Below are positions 55,927-64,000 of a stretch of DNA of 64,000 nt, in pieces. Both the position numbers and the translations under genes were made by a program. This DNA is from Novosphingobium sp. 18050 (GTDB lineage Bacteria > Pseudomonadota > Alphaproteobacteria > Sphingomonadales > Sphingomonadaceae), in assembly GCF_902706195.1 (NCBI RefSeq), contig NZ_CACSJO010000001.1:124001-188000 (forward strand). The letters are read 5' to 3'. Each line of letters starts with the position of its first letter. Positions within the stretch are counted from its first letter, which is position 1. Under the pieces are notes generated by a model. It had not been told where the DNA came from. It did no database searches and saw only the letters and a list, made by a program, of their open reading frames with translations.

Positions 55927-57941
55927 TCCGCCGCCTCCGCGAAGTCCACGCCGTGCAGCAGTTCAGCCGAACAGCGCTGCATCGTCTCGCTGGCGCGAGC
56001 GACGGGGTTGGTCATGTAGAAGTCCTTGATCGGATAGGCGATTGCGCCGACCGGAGAACCGCCGCCCGCAGGCAGGGCGCTTCCGTAGTCCGCGAGGCCC
56101 TCGGTGCCAAGTGCAGGAACCGCAGCGACCATTGCACCGCGCAGTGCATCGAAGCTGTCGAACCCGACCGAGACGCCGAAAGCGTCGGCCAGCGCACGCA
56201 GGATCGTCCAGTCTTCACGCGCATCGCCCGGAGCGAAGACCGCCTTGTCGGCGAACTGCACACGGCCTTCAGTGTTGACGTAAGTGCCGGCCTTTTCGGT
56301 ATAGGCCGAGGCGGGCAGCACGACGTCGGCAGAGTGAGCCGCCTTGTCACCGTGGTGACCGATGTAGACGATCATCGAACCTGCAAACTTCGCATAGTCG
56401 ACTTCGTCGGCGCCGAGCGAGATGAGCACCTTGGGCTTGGCGGCGACGAGGTCGGCGATGCCGCCCTTCTGCGCGTAGCCGAGCATGAGGCCGCCCATGC
56501 GCGATGCCGCCATATGCAGGACGTTGAAGCCGTTCCAGGCCGAACCGTCCTCGAGCGTGCGCACGAGGTTAAACTGGGCCGAAAGGGCCAGAGCCGCTTC
56601 GAGACCGCCGCGTCCCAGCGCCGCGCCGCCCAGGATCACCGCCGGACGCTTGGCGCCCGAGAGTGCATCCGCGACGTGCTGCGGCAAGTTGCCGAGCGCC
56701 GAAAGATCATCACCGAGGAATTCGCCGCCGAAGGTGGTTTCCCACTCCGGGCCTACCAAGAACACCTTGGCGCCGCGCTTGACCGCCTTGCGCAGGCGGA
56801 CGTTGACGGTGGGTGCTTCCCAGCGGACCATCGAGCCGACGATCAGGATCGCGTCGGCGGTCTCGATGCCGTTCAGCGTGGTGTTGAAGTTGACGGCCGC
56901 GAGGCTGGACGTGTCGTAGTCCATGCCGGTCTGGCGACCTTCGAGGAGCGTCGAGCCAAGCGCACCGACGAGCGCCCTGGCGGCAAACATCGTCTCGCAA
57001 TCGACCATGTCGCCGGCGATGGCAGCGATCGAATTACCCGGGTTAAGCGTGGCGATCGCGGCAAACGCCTCGTTCCATGTGGCCTGGACGAGCTTGCCGT
57101 CGCGGCGCAGGTACGGCTTGTCGAGGCGGCGCTTCGTCAGGCCGTCGACCTGATAGCGCGCCTTGTCGCTGATCCATTCCTCGTTGACGTCGTCGTTGTT
57201 GCGCGGAAGTGCGCGCAGCACTTCGCGGCCACGGCTGTCGATGCGGATGTTGGCGCCGGTCGCGTCCGAAACGTCGATGCCGAGCGTCTTCTTCAGTTCC
57301 CAGGGACGCGCCTCGAACGCGTAAGGACGGCTGGTGAGCGCGCCGACCGGGCAGAGGTCGATCACGTTGGCGCTCATCTCATGGTGAGCAGCCTTCTCCA
57401 GATACGTCGTGATCTGCATCGATTCGCCGCGATAAAGCGCGCCGATCTCGTCCACGCCGGCGACTTCTTCGGAGAAGCGCACGCAGCGGGTGCAGTGGAT
57501 GCAGCGCGTCATCGTGGTCTTGATGAGCGGGCCCATGTACTTCTCGGTCACCGCGCGCTTGTGCTCGTGGTAGCGCGAGCCGCCGCGACCATAGGCCACC
57601 GACTGGTCCTGCAGGTCGCATTCGCCGCCCTGATCGCAGATCGGGCAGTCGAGCGGGTGGTTGATGAGGAGGAACTCCATCACCCCTTCCCGCGCCTTCT
57701 TAACCATCTCGGAATCGGTGCGGATTTCCTGGCCTTCGGCTGCCGGAAGCGCGCACGAAGCCTGGGGTTTGGGCGGTCCGGGCTTCACTTCGACCAGGCA
57801 CATGCGGCAGTTGCCGGCGATGCTCAGCCGCTCGTGATAGCAGAAGCGCGGGATTTCCTTGCCGGCCAACTCGCAGGCCTGCAGCACGGTCGCGCCGGCA
57901 GGTACTTCGAGTTCGACGCCGTCTACTTTTACCTTCGGCAT
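55923..57941 (-). CDS. nuoG: NADH-quinone oxidoreductase subunit G
   Basis: 672 residues from the ATG at 57941 (TAATG overlap with nuoF); the longer frame upstream is rejected. The 2Fe-2S cluster is held by Cys34, Cys45, Cys48 and Cys63. Then come H-x3[10 protein letters not shown] (about 96-110) for one 4Fe-4S cluster and [10 protein letters not shown] with a later CPVGAL for the second. From about 220 onward it is a molybdopterin-oxidoreductase-like domain without cofactor. It conducts electrons from NuoF toward NuoI. Length is near that of the alphaproteobacterial 75-kDa homologue. Confidence 0.97.
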   Translation of the reverse strand: MPKVKVDGVELEVPAGATVLQACELAGKEIPRFCYHERLSIAGNCRMCLVEVKPGPPKPQASCALPAAEGQEIRTDSEMVKKAREGVMEFLLINHPLDCPICDQGGECDLQDQSVAYGRGGSRYHEHKRAVTEKYMGPLIKTTMTRCIHCTRCVRFSEEVAGVDEIGALYRGESMQITTYLEKAAHHEMSANVIDLCPVGALTSRPYAFEARPWELKKTLGIDVSDATGANIRIDSRGREVLRALPRNNDDVNEEWISDKARYQVDGLTKRRLDKPYLRRDGKLVQATWNEAFAAIATLNPGNSIAAIAGDMVDCETMFAARALVGALGSTLLEGRQTGMDYDTSSLAAVNFNTTLNGIETADAILIVGSMVRWEAPTVNVRLRKAVKRGAKVFLVGPEWETTFGGEFLGDDLSALGNLPQHVADALSGAKRPAVILGGAALGRGGLEAALALSAQFNLVRTLEDGSAWNGFNVLHMAASRMGGLMLGYAQKGGIADLVAAKPKVLISLGADEVDYAKFAGSMIVYIGHHGDKAAHSADVVLPASAYTEKAGTYVNTEGRVQFADKAVFAPGDAREDWTILRALADAFGVSVGFDSFDALRGAMVAAVPALGTEGLADYGSALPAGGGSPVGAIAYPIKDFYMTNPVARASETMQRCSAELLHGVDFAEAAE

Positions 57942-59251
57942 TATTCGGCAGCCTCTTGCAGCGAGCCTGAGCGCGCTTCGATGCGGCGCTCGATCTCGGG
58001 GCGGAAGTGCTTGATGAGGCCCTGGATCGGCCACGCCGCAGCGTCGCCCAGAGCGCAGATGGTGTGGCCTTCGACCTGCTTGGTCACCTGCTGGAGCATG
58101 TCGATTTCATCGACATGAGCGTCGCCGGTACGCAGGCGCTCCATCACGCGCCACATCCAGCCCGTGCCTTCACGGCACGGCGTGCACTGGCCGCAGCTCT
58201 CATGCTTGTAGAAGTACGAGATCCGGCTGATGGCGCGCACGATGTCGGTGGACTTGTCCATGACGATGACCGCAGCGGTGCCGAGGCCCGACCCGACAGC
58301 CTTAAGGCCGTCGAAGTCCATAGGGGCGTCCCATATATCGGACGCCGGAACCAGCGGGACCGACGAACCGCCGGGGATCACCGCCAGCAGGTTGTCCTTG
58401 CCGCCGCGAATACCGCCGCAGTGACGCTCGATCAGCTCGCTGAACGGGATCGACATCTCTTCCTCGACCACGCAGGGACGGTTCACGTGCCCGCTGATCT
58501 GGAAGAGCTTGGTGCCCTTGTTGTTCTCGCGCCCGAAGGACGAGAACCACGCCGCGCCGCGGCGCAGGATGGTCGGGGCGACCGCGATCGATTCCACGTT
58601 GTTCACCGTGGTCGGGCAGCCATAGAGGCCCGCGCCGGCCGGGAACGGAGGCTTGAGACGGGGCTGGCCCTTCTTGCCTTCCAGGCTCTCGATCATTGCG
58701 GTTTCTTCGCCGCAGATGTAGGCGCCCGCGCCGCGGTGGACGAAGACGTCGAAATCGTACCCTGAACCGCAGGCATTCTTGCCCAGCAGACCGGCGGCGT
58801 AAGCCTCGTCACGCGCGGCGAAGAGGGTCTCTGCCTCGCGGATGTATTCGCCGCGAATGTAGATGTAGGCCGCGCGCGCACCCATCGCGAAGCCCGCGAC
58901 CAGCGCGCCTTCGAGCAGGAGGTGCGGATCGTGGCGCATGATCTCGCGATCCTTGCACGAACCAGGCTCGGATTCGTCGGCATTGATGACAAGGAAGCTG
59001 GGCTTCGGATTGCCATTCTGGTCGAGCGGAGGCTGCTTGGGCATGAAGGACCACTTCATGCCGGTTGGGAAACCCGCGCCGCCGCGCCCACGCAGGCCCG
59101 AAGCCTTCATCTCGTCGATGATGGCCGCGTTGCCGCGCTCGATCAGGGCTTTGGTGTTGTCCCAGGCGCCGCGCGCCTGCGCTTCCTTCAGATTCCACGG
59201 CTGATAGCCATAGAGGTTCGTGAAGATGCGGTCCTTATCCGCGAGAGCCAT
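57941..59251 (-). CDS. nuoF: NADH-quinone oxidoreductase subunit F
   Basis: 436 residues from the ATG at 59251 that overlaps the nuoE stop (TAATG); a GTG two codons upstream is possible. It has the NADH/FMN-binding [16 protein letters not shown] (about 52-67), an AYIYIRGEY strand, [29 protein letters not shown] (about 178-206) and the 4Fe-4S motif [15 protein letters not shown] (about 350-364) completed by a Cys near 397. It oxidises NADH and starts electron flow through complex I. Confidence 0.98.
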   Translation of the reverse strand: MALADKDRIFTNLYGYQPWNLKEAQARGAWDNTKALIERGNAAIIDEMKASGLRGRGGAGFPTGMKWSFMPKQPPLDQNGNPKPSFLVINADESEPGSCKDREIMRHDPHLLLEGALVAGFAMGARAAYIYIRGEYIREAETLFAARDEAYAAGLLGKNACGSGYDFDVFVHRGAGAYICGEETAMIESLEGKKGQPRLKPPFPAGAGLYGCPTTVNNVESIAVAPTILRRGAAWFSSFGRENNKGTKLFQISGHVNRPCVVEEEMSIPFSELIERHCGGIRGGKDNLLAVIPGGSSVPLVPASDIWDAPMDFDGLKAVGSGLGTAAVIVMDKSTDIVRAISRISYFYKHESCGQCTPCREGTGWMWRVMERLRTGDAHVDEIDMLQQVTKQVEGHTICALGDAAAWPIQGLIKHFRPEIERRIEARSGSLQEAAE

Positions 59252-59919
59252 TACCACTCACTCCGGTAGTCATGGTTTGCCGTGACCATCGCCGCCAGGT
59301 TGGTCGGCTCGCCCACGGGTTCGACGGTGTGGCGCGCCGGGTCCTGCGTGCCGGCCTTGGGGCTTTCGCCGCGAGCCAGCGCATCAAGCACGGCGTCCAT
59401 GCGCTCTGCCGTCAGGTCCTCGTAGTTGTCGTCGTTGATCTGGACCATCGGCGCCGATGCGCAGTTGCCCATGCACTCAACCTCGGTGAACGACCACATG
59501 CCGTCGCCGGTGATGTGGCCTTTCTTCATCCCGCGCGACTTGCACGCCGCGATGATGTCGTCCGAACCGCGCAGCATGCACGGCGTGGTGCCGCAGACCT
59601 GCACGTGGAACCGGCCGATCGGCGCGATGTTGTACATCGTGTAGAATGAGGCGACCTCGACCACGCGAATGACCGGCATCGACAGATATTCGGCGAGGAA
59701 TTCCATCACCGGGATCGGCAGCCAGCCTTGCGTGTTTAGTTCTGCACCCACCTGGCGCTGGGCCAGGTCGAGGAGCGGCATCACCGCAGAGCGCTGACGC
59801 CCTTCGGGGTAACGTGCGACAACTTCCTTCGCCTTGGCCGCATTGGCCTCGGTCCAGGTGAAATTGCCCCAACGGGCCCGCAGTTCGGGCGTATCGGGTT
59901 CGATATAGCGGTCAGCCAT
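59251..59919 (-). CDS. nuoE: NADH-quinone oxidoreductase subunit E
   Basis: 222 residues. Thioredoxin-like fold with the 2Fe-2S ligands in [13 protein letters not shown] (about 106-118) and [16 protein letters not shown] (about 147-162). The N-terminal helical bundle ([37 protein letters not shown]) is normal. It pairs with NuoF in the NADH dehydrogenase module. Its start is overlapped by the small membrane gene before it by eight bases. Confidence 0.97.
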   Translation of the reverse strand: MADRYIEPDTPELRARWGNFTWTEANAAKAKEVVARYPEGRQRSAVMPLLDLAQRQVGAELNTQGWLPIPVMEFLAEYLSMPVIRVVEVASFYTMYNIAPIGRFHVQVCGTTPCMLRGSDDIIAACKSRGMKKGHITGDGMWSFTEVECMGNCASAPMVQINDDNYEDLTAERMDAVLDALARGESPKAGTQDPARHTVEPVGEPTNLAAMVTANHDYRSEW

Positions 59920-60115
59920 GCTTACCTCTGCGCTTCAGCCACTGATCCTGGCCGAAAAAGAAAATTTCAAAGCCGCCGATGGCGGTGGCCAACATCGCGA
60001 TCATCGGCGAGGGTTCGATCCCCGCCCACAGCACCGCGAAGTAGAGACAGACGAGAAACACGCCCGTCAGGCTCGCCCAGATGCGGATCATCTCGACTGT
60101 GTTGAACTTCACCAT
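59912..60115 (-). CDS. Small two-helix membrane protein inside nuo operon
   Basis: 67 residues from the ATG at 60115, with AGGAGCGG upstream; the frame open further upstream crosses another gene. Two membrane helices (about 9-30, IRIWASLTGVFLVCLYFAVLW, and 37-52, MIAMLATAIGGFEIFFFG), then a basic end. It lies between nuoD and nuoE, where classical operons have nothing. It may be an accessory complex I protein or simply carried along. Not a standard Nuo subunit. Confidence 0.75.
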   Translation of the reverse strand: MVKFNTVEMIRIWASLTGVFLVCLYFAVLWAGIEPSPMIAMLATAIGGFEIFFFGQDQWLKRRGKHG

Positions 60116-60128
60116 CGGTCCCGCTCCT

Positions 60129-60479
60129 TTAGCGAATGAACTCGACGCGGGCGCACTTGTCGCCCTCGAACGTGTAGACGGCGACGACGTCGAACGGCTC
60201 GACCAGTTCCGAACCATCGGTTGCAGGGCCGCGCGTCACATGTTCGCGCATCAGCACATAGCTGCCGATCTGCGAAGCCTCGACGATCTGAGCGTTGTTT
60301 TCGGGCCAGCGCACGAATGCGGCGGCAAGCCCCGAACGCGTGCCTTCCTTGCCCTCGCGAGCTACTGCCCCGCGGTAGTTCGCTTCGCAGGCGTCGTCGG
60401 TCATGAACGACACGTAGAGATCGACGTCCTGGGCATTGTAGGCGGCAATCATGGCCTTGGCGGTATCAAGATTGCTCAA
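60129..60479 (-). CDS. NTF2/SnoaL-like protein inside nuo operon
   Basis: 116 residues from a TTG at 60479 that overlaps the nuoD stop (TTGA) and has GGGGAG eight bases upstream; a GTG at 60488 is the alternative. The sequence [31 protein letters not shown] is the opening of SnoaL/NTF2-like proteins, and the later [20 protein letters not shown] is their last strand. The cone-shaped fold binds small hydrophobic molecules or mediates dimers. Substrate unknown. Its coupling to nuoD suggests co-expression with complex I. Confidence 0.82.
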   Translation of the reverse strand: MSNLDTAKAMIAAYNAQDVDLYVSFMTDDACEANYRGAVAREGKEGTRSGLAAAFVRWPENNAQIVEASQIGSYVLMREHVTRGPATDGSELVEPFDVVAVYTFEGDKCARVEFIR

Positions 60480-61687
60480 CGGTCGCACTCCCCGAACACG
60501 ATATCCATGGCGCCCAGGATCGCGGTGGCGTCAGGCAGCATGTGCCCCTTGGACATGAAGTCCATCGCCTGAAGATGGCTGAACGCGGTCGGGCGGATCT
60601 TGCAGCGGTACGGCTTGTTGGAGCCGTCCGACACCAGATAGACGCCGAATTCGCCCTTGGGGCTTTCTGTGGCGACGTAAACTTCGCCGGCCGGAACGTG
60701 GAAGCCTTCGGTGTAGAGCTTGAAGTGATGGATCAGCGATTCCATCGAGCTTTTCATCTCGGCGCGCTTGGGCGGCGAGACCTTGCGGTCGGTGGAAGCC
60801 ACCGGACCTTCAGGCATGTCGCGCAGGCACTGCTTCATGATCTTGATCGACTGACGCACTTCCTCGGCGCGGACCATGAAGCGGTCGTAGCAGTCCGAGT
60901 TGGTGCCGACCGGGATCTCGAAGTCCATACGGTCATAGACGTCGTAAGGCTGGCTCTTGCGGATGTCCCAGGGGATGCCCGCAGCGCGGATCATCGGACC
61001 GGAGAAGCCCCATGCCAGCGCGTCTTCCTTGGAAACGACCGCGATGTCGACATTGCGCTGCTTGAAAATGCGGTTGTCGACCACCAGGCTGAGCGCATCG
61101 CCAAACAGTTCGGGCAGACGCGTATCGAGCCAGTCGGCGATGTCGGTCAGCAGCTTGAGCGGCACATCCTGGTGGACGCCGCCGGGGCGGAACCAGGCCG
61201 AGTGCATGCGCGCGCCGGAAGCGCGCTCGAAGAAGTTGAGGCAATCCTCGCGCACTTCGAACAGCCACAGGTTCGGCGTCATCGCGCCGATGTCCATGAT
61301 GTGCGAACCCATGTTCATCATGTGGTTGCAGATGCGGGTCAGCTCGGCGAACAGCACGCGCAGATACTGGCCGCGCAAGGGCACTTCCAGATTGAGCAGC
61401 TTCTCGATCGCGAGAACGTAGGAATGCTCCATGCCCAGCGGCGAGCAGTAATCCAGACGGTCGAAATACGGGAGCGCCTGGAGGTAGGTCTTGTGCTCGA
61501 TCAGCTTTTCGGTGCCACGGTGAAGCAGGCCGACGTGCGGATCGATCCGCTCGATGATCTCGCCGTCCAGCTCCATGACCATACGCAGAACGCCGTGCGC
61601 TGCAGGGTGCTGGGGGCCGAAGTTGATCGTGTAGTTGGTGATGACCTCGTCGCCGGTGGTGGGCGACGTCTCAAGCTGCATGCTCAT
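60476..61687 (-). CDS. nuoD: NADH-quinone oxidoreductase subunit D
   Basis: 403 residues. It has the conserved [22 protein letters not shown] (about 23-44, with the quinone-site His), [41 protein letters not shown], and a C-terminal DIVFGECDR. The fold is that of the NiFe-hydrogenase large subunit without metal ligands. It forms the quinone-binding site with NuoB. It is not fused to NuoC, unlike in E. coli. Overlaps nuoC by four bases. Confidence 0.98.
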   Translation of the reverse strand: MSMQLETSPTTGDEVITNYTINFGPQHPAAHGVLRMVMELDGEIIERIDPHVGLLHRGTEKLIEHKTYLQALPYFDRLDYCSPLGMEHSYVLAIEKLLNLEVPLRGQYLRVLFAELTRICNHMMNMGSHIMDIGAMTPNLWLFEVREDCLNFFERASGARMHSAWFRPGGVHQDVPLKLLTDIADWLDTRLPELFGDALSLVVDNRIFKQRNVDIAVVSKEDALAWGFSGPMIRAAGIPWDIRKSQPYDVYDRMDFEIPVGTNSDCYDRFMVRAEEVRQSIKIMKQCLRDMPEGPVASTDRKVSPPKRAEMKSSMESLIHHFKLYTEGFHVPAGEVYVATESPKGEFGVYLVSDGSNKPYRCKIRPTAFSHLQAMDFMSKGHMLPDATAILGAMDIVFGECDR

Positions 61688-62421
61688 TTGGCGTCTCCCT
61701 TCTCGGACTTCTCGGCAGCCTTCTCGTTCGCCTTGTCCCCAGCGCCGGTATCGGCCTTGGTTTCAGTAGCCTTGGGCGTGGCAACGGGCGGCGGCGCAGG
61801 TGTTTCGGCGGCCTTCTCGTCACCCGGAAGGATGTAGTCGGCGCCTTCCCACGGGCTCATGAAGTCAAAGCTGCGCAGGTCCTGAGCCAGCTTTACCGGC
61901 TCGTAGACGACGCGCTTGTCCTCTTCCGAGTAACGCAGTTCGACATAGCCGGTCAGCGGGAAGTCCTTGCGGAACGGGTGCCCCTCAAAGCCATAGTCGG
62001 TGAGGATGCGGCGCAGGTCCGGGTTGCCGGCGAAAATCACGCCGTACATGTCGAACACTTCGCGTTCCAGCCAGCCGGCGTTGGGCCACAGCGTGGTCAC
62101 GGTCGGCACCGGGGTGTTTTCGGCGGCGTTGACCTTCACCATCAGGCGATGGTTCTTCGTCACCGAGAGCAACATGTAGACGACATCGAAGCGCTCGGCG
62201 CGCGAGGGGTAGTCTACCCCTGCCATCTCCATGAGCTGCTGGTAGCCGTGCTCGTCGCGCAGCGCGCGCAGGGCGTTCTCGATCTCGGAGCGTGCGACGG
62301 TGAGTACGATCTCGCCGTACTCCTCCTTCGAGGCCACGACCATCGAGCCAAGAGCGGCGACAAGAGCGTCGAGGACGCCCTCGTTGGACGCGATCTTCGG
62401 AGCGGAATGCAGAACGGGCAT
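61684..62421 (-). CDS. nuoC: NADH-quinone oxidoreductase subunit C with charged tail
   Basis: 245 residues. Residues 1-200 are a standard NuoC, with [22 protein letters not shown] (about 77-98) and the signature [43 protein letters not shown] (about 119-161). From about 200 to 245 there is a low-complexity tail of Ala, Lys, Glu, Pro and Thr that most homologues lack. The core helps join the peripheral arm to the membrane arm. The gene overlaps nuoD by four bases. Confidence 0.97.
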   Translation of the reverse strand: MPVLHSAPKIASNEGVLDALVAALGSMVVASKEEYGEIVLTVARSEIENALRALRDEHGYQQLMEMAGVDYPSRAERFDVVYMLLSVTKNHRLMVKVNAAENTPVPTVTTLWPNAGWLEREVFDMYGVIFAGNPDLRRILTDYGFEGHPFRKDFPLTGYVELRYSEEDKRVVYEPVKLAQDLRSFDFMSPWEGADYILPGDEKAAETPAPPPVATPKATETKADTGAGDKANEKAAEKSEKGDAK

Positions 62422-62428
62422 CTTGTCC

Positions 62429-62998
62429 TTACCTCTCGACAGTGCCCACGCGGCGGATCTTACGCTGAAGCTGCATCACACCATAGAGCAGCGCTTCCGC
62501 TGTCGGCGGGCAACCCGGCACGTAGATGTCCACCGGCACGATCCGGTCGCAGCCGCGCACGACCGAGTAACTGTAGTGATAGTAGCCGCCGCCATTGGCA
62601 CAGCTACCCATCGAGATGACGTACTTGGGTTCCGACATCTGGTCGTAGACCTTGCGGAGCGCCGGAGCCATCTTGTTGCACAGCGTACCGGCCACGATCA
62701 TCACGTCCGACTGGCGCGGGGAAGCGCGCGGCGCGGCGCCGAAGCGCTCCATGTCGTAGCGAGGCATGTTGACGTGGATCATCTCGACCGCGCAGCACGC
62801 GAGACCGAAGGTCATCCACCACAGCGAGCCGGTGCGGGCCCACTGGAACAGTTCCTCGGTGCTGGTGACGAGGAAGCCCTTGTCGGACACTTCCTGGTTG
62901 AGGTCCTTGAAGAACGACTGGTCGGGCGCCGTGATGGCGCCGCCGACCGGCGAAGTCGGGGCCAGAGGCTGACCCGCGCTGTTTACGAGCGTGCTCAT
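62429..62998 (-). CDS. nuoB: NADH-quinone oxidoreductase subunit B
   Basis: 189 residues from the ATG at 62998 that overlaps the nuoA stop (ATGA). Cluster N2 ligands are Cys68 and Cys69 in GLACCAVE, a Cys in GSCANGGG (about 133) and a Cys in [12 protein letters not shown] (about 163). N2 passes electrons to quinone. The N-terminal 40 residues are a polar extension before the conserved core. Length is typical of alphaproteobacteria. Confidence 0.98.
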   Translation of the reverse strand: MSTLVNSAGQPLAPTSPVGGAITAPDQSFFKDLNQEVSDKGFLVTSTEELFQWARTGSLWWMTFGLACCAVEMIHVNMPRYDMERFGAAPRASPRQSDVMIVAGTLCNKMAPALRKVYDQMSEPKYVISMGSCANGGGYYHYSYSVVRGCDRIVPVDIYVPGCPPTAEALLYGVMQLQRKIRRVGTVER

Positions 62999-63369
62999 TC
63001 CCAGTCCAGAGCTCCCTTCTTCCATGCATAGGCGAGGCCGATGGCCAGTTCCGCCAGGAACACCATCATCGTCAGCCAGCCGGCCCAGCCGGTGAACTTG
63101 AGCGAGACAGCCCAGGGGAACAGGAACGCGGCTTCCAGATCGAATACGATGAACAGGATCGCGACCAGATAGAAGCGGACGTCGAACTGGCTGCGCGGAT
63201 CCTCGAAGGCGGGGAAGCCACACTCGTATTCGCTGTTCTTGTCAGCGCTGGGCTGATGCGTGCCGGTCAGGCGGGCGACGCCCATCGGCAGGAACACGAT
63301 AACGGATGACAGTCCCACCGCGATCACGATGAATATCAGGATCGGCAGGTATTGTGACAGATCGGTCAA
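62995..63369 (-). CDS. nuoA: NADH-quinone oxidoreductase subunit A
   Basis: 124 residues, three membrane helices (about 8-30, 65-85, 93-115). The loop between the first and second contains [43 protein letters not shown], the family signature, with the Cys that is accessible only in one conformational state in mitochondrial ND3. It is the first gene of the complex I operon; its promoter should lie in 63370-63823. Confidence 0.97.
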   Translation of the reverse strand: MTDLSQYLPILIFIVIAVGLSSVIVFLPMGVARLTGTHQPSADKNSEYECGFPAFEDPRSQFDVRFYLVAILFIVFDLEAAFLFPWAVSLKFTGWAGWLTMMVFLAELAIGLAYAWKKGALDWE

Positions 63370-63823
63370 TGGTCTCTTGCCTCATTACCGGATGCGACGC
63401 TGACGGACTCGGCAAAAGGTCATGGGCCGAGCCATCAAGTTGGCGCGCTCTTAGGCCAGCCCTACCCCGCAGGCAAGGTGTCCGGTTGCATAAATCCGCC
63501 CATTTGCATTGCATTGCAACACGGGAAGGCCCTCACCCGCGGGATTTCGCAGATAAAGCAGCGACCCTGCCGGTTTGCGCAATCGCCTGTCGATTTACGC
63601 AATCAAGCACGTTAATTATTGCGAAACGTTCGCGATATCTCTTGGCAATACGCAGCCCGCTCCCATGTTGGTTCGATGGCGGTGCAGATAGCCGCTATAA
63701 ACGCGGCGGGGCGATGAAGACTGCCGCGACGTTGTCACGAATGCGTCGCATCATTGCAATTGACGCATCGCAACATTATCCGAGCGTCAATCGCTTTCAG
63801 ATTCCAGTGCGAAAGGCATATCA
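63370..63823. promoter_or_regulatory. Divergent promoter region, nuo operon and thiolase
   Basis: No gene is convincing in these 454 bases. The region must hold the leftward nuo promoter and the rightward thiolase promoter. It contains two similar sites TTGCGCAATC and TTACGCAATC about 23 bp apart near 63575-63605, and an inverted repeat GCGAA-ACG-TTCGC at 63621-63633 that could be an operator. No single promoter can be assigned with confidence. Confidence 0.45.
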
Positions 63824-64000
63824 ATGGCCCAGATTTCCGCATCCGATCCCATCGTCATCCTGAGTTACGCACGCACCCCGATGGGCGGCCTGCAAGGCGT
63901 TTTCGCCGACGTTTCGGCGACGGACCTCGGCGCCACTGCCGTCAAGGCCGCAGTTGAGCGCGCCGGAGTCGCCGGTGAGGACATCGAGCGCATTTATATG
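63824..64000 (+). CDS. Acetyl-CoA C-acetyltransferase (thiolase), partial
   Basis: The first 59 codons are present and the gene runs off the right edge. The reading is MAQISASDPIVILSYARTPM followed by GGLQGVFADVSATDLGATAV and a segment ending DIERIYM. ARTPMGGLQG and the DLG-A-x2-KAA spacing are the standard N-terminus of thiolases of the acetyl-CoA acetyltransferase type. The active-site Cys lies beyond the window. GAAAGG precedes the ATG. Substrate chain length cannot be judged. Confidence 0.88.
   Translation, partial: MAQISASDPIVILSYARTPMGGLQGVFADVSATDLGATAVKAAVERAGVAGEDIERIYM

Overview
The window looks like a high-GC alphaproteobacterium of the order Sphingomonadales (Novosphingobium/Sphingobium-like; inferred from gene content, not from a search). 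The grounds are the separate nuoC and nuoD genes, the run nuoA-N, birA, coaX, rnj, DUF1467, and GTTC-N7-GTTC (alphaproteobacterial) LexA boxes. Two unlike halves are joined: most of a siphovirus-type prophage (from base 1 to about 41.1 kb) and conserved host chromosome (about 41.25 to 64 kb).

Prophage, left to right. A leftward operon of small overlapping genes (1-1793) runs off the left edge, where an integrase would be expected. It is driven by tandem promoters covered by 17-bp GTACC-N7-GGTAC operators. The immunity region (2026-3578) has a LexA/CI-type repressor read leftward and a Cro-like gene read rightward, with more operators between them. The rightward early operon (3339-9458) encodes an orphan DNA methyltransferase, SSB, a VRR-NUC nuclease and a primase-helicase fusion. 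It is followed by an iteron-rich, hairpin-rich segment (9042-9240) that could be the replication origin. Genes 9455-13015 lead into packaging, with an HExxH protein, a DUF2280 small-terminase candidate and TerL. The late operon (13666-33440) carries portal, Mu-F-like head protein, DUF2213 protease/scaffold, cement protein, DUF2184 capsid, connectors, tail tube, tail chaperones with a canonical A AAA AAG slip site, tape measure, tail tip, collagen-like fibre and an SGNH-hydrolase tail fibre. A lysis cassette (33437-35909) follows, with membrane proteins, an N-acetylmuramidase and an Rz/Rz1 pair. The right arm (35903-41093) is accessory. It has two LexA boxes, each between divergent genes, one of them in front of an SRAP/YedK DNA-damage gene, then a MarR-like regulator, a nuclease and small secreted proteins.

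The most unusual feature is a repeated motif, CCGTCCGTAG(A/C)GC, found seven times and only in late-operon gaps. Its core lies 41-42 nt upstream of the start codon in five cases and 66-67 nt in two. All three secreted/lipoprotein cargo genes that interrupt the structural genes sit directly before a copy.

Host half. After a two-TM coiled-coil protein (41255-43909) and a secreted TonB-C-like protein, everything is read leftward from 63369: the complete 14-gene complex I operon nuoA-N, with two small extra genes between nuoD and nuoE. Coupled to it are birA (biotin protein ligase), coaX (type III pantothenate kinase), rnj (RNase J) and a DUF1467 membrane protein. NuoL has a His/Asp-rich insertion and NuoC a Lys/Ala/Pro-rich tail. 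A thiolase gene starts at 63824 and leaves the window. No rRNA, tRNA, CRISPR array or insertion sequence was recognised.
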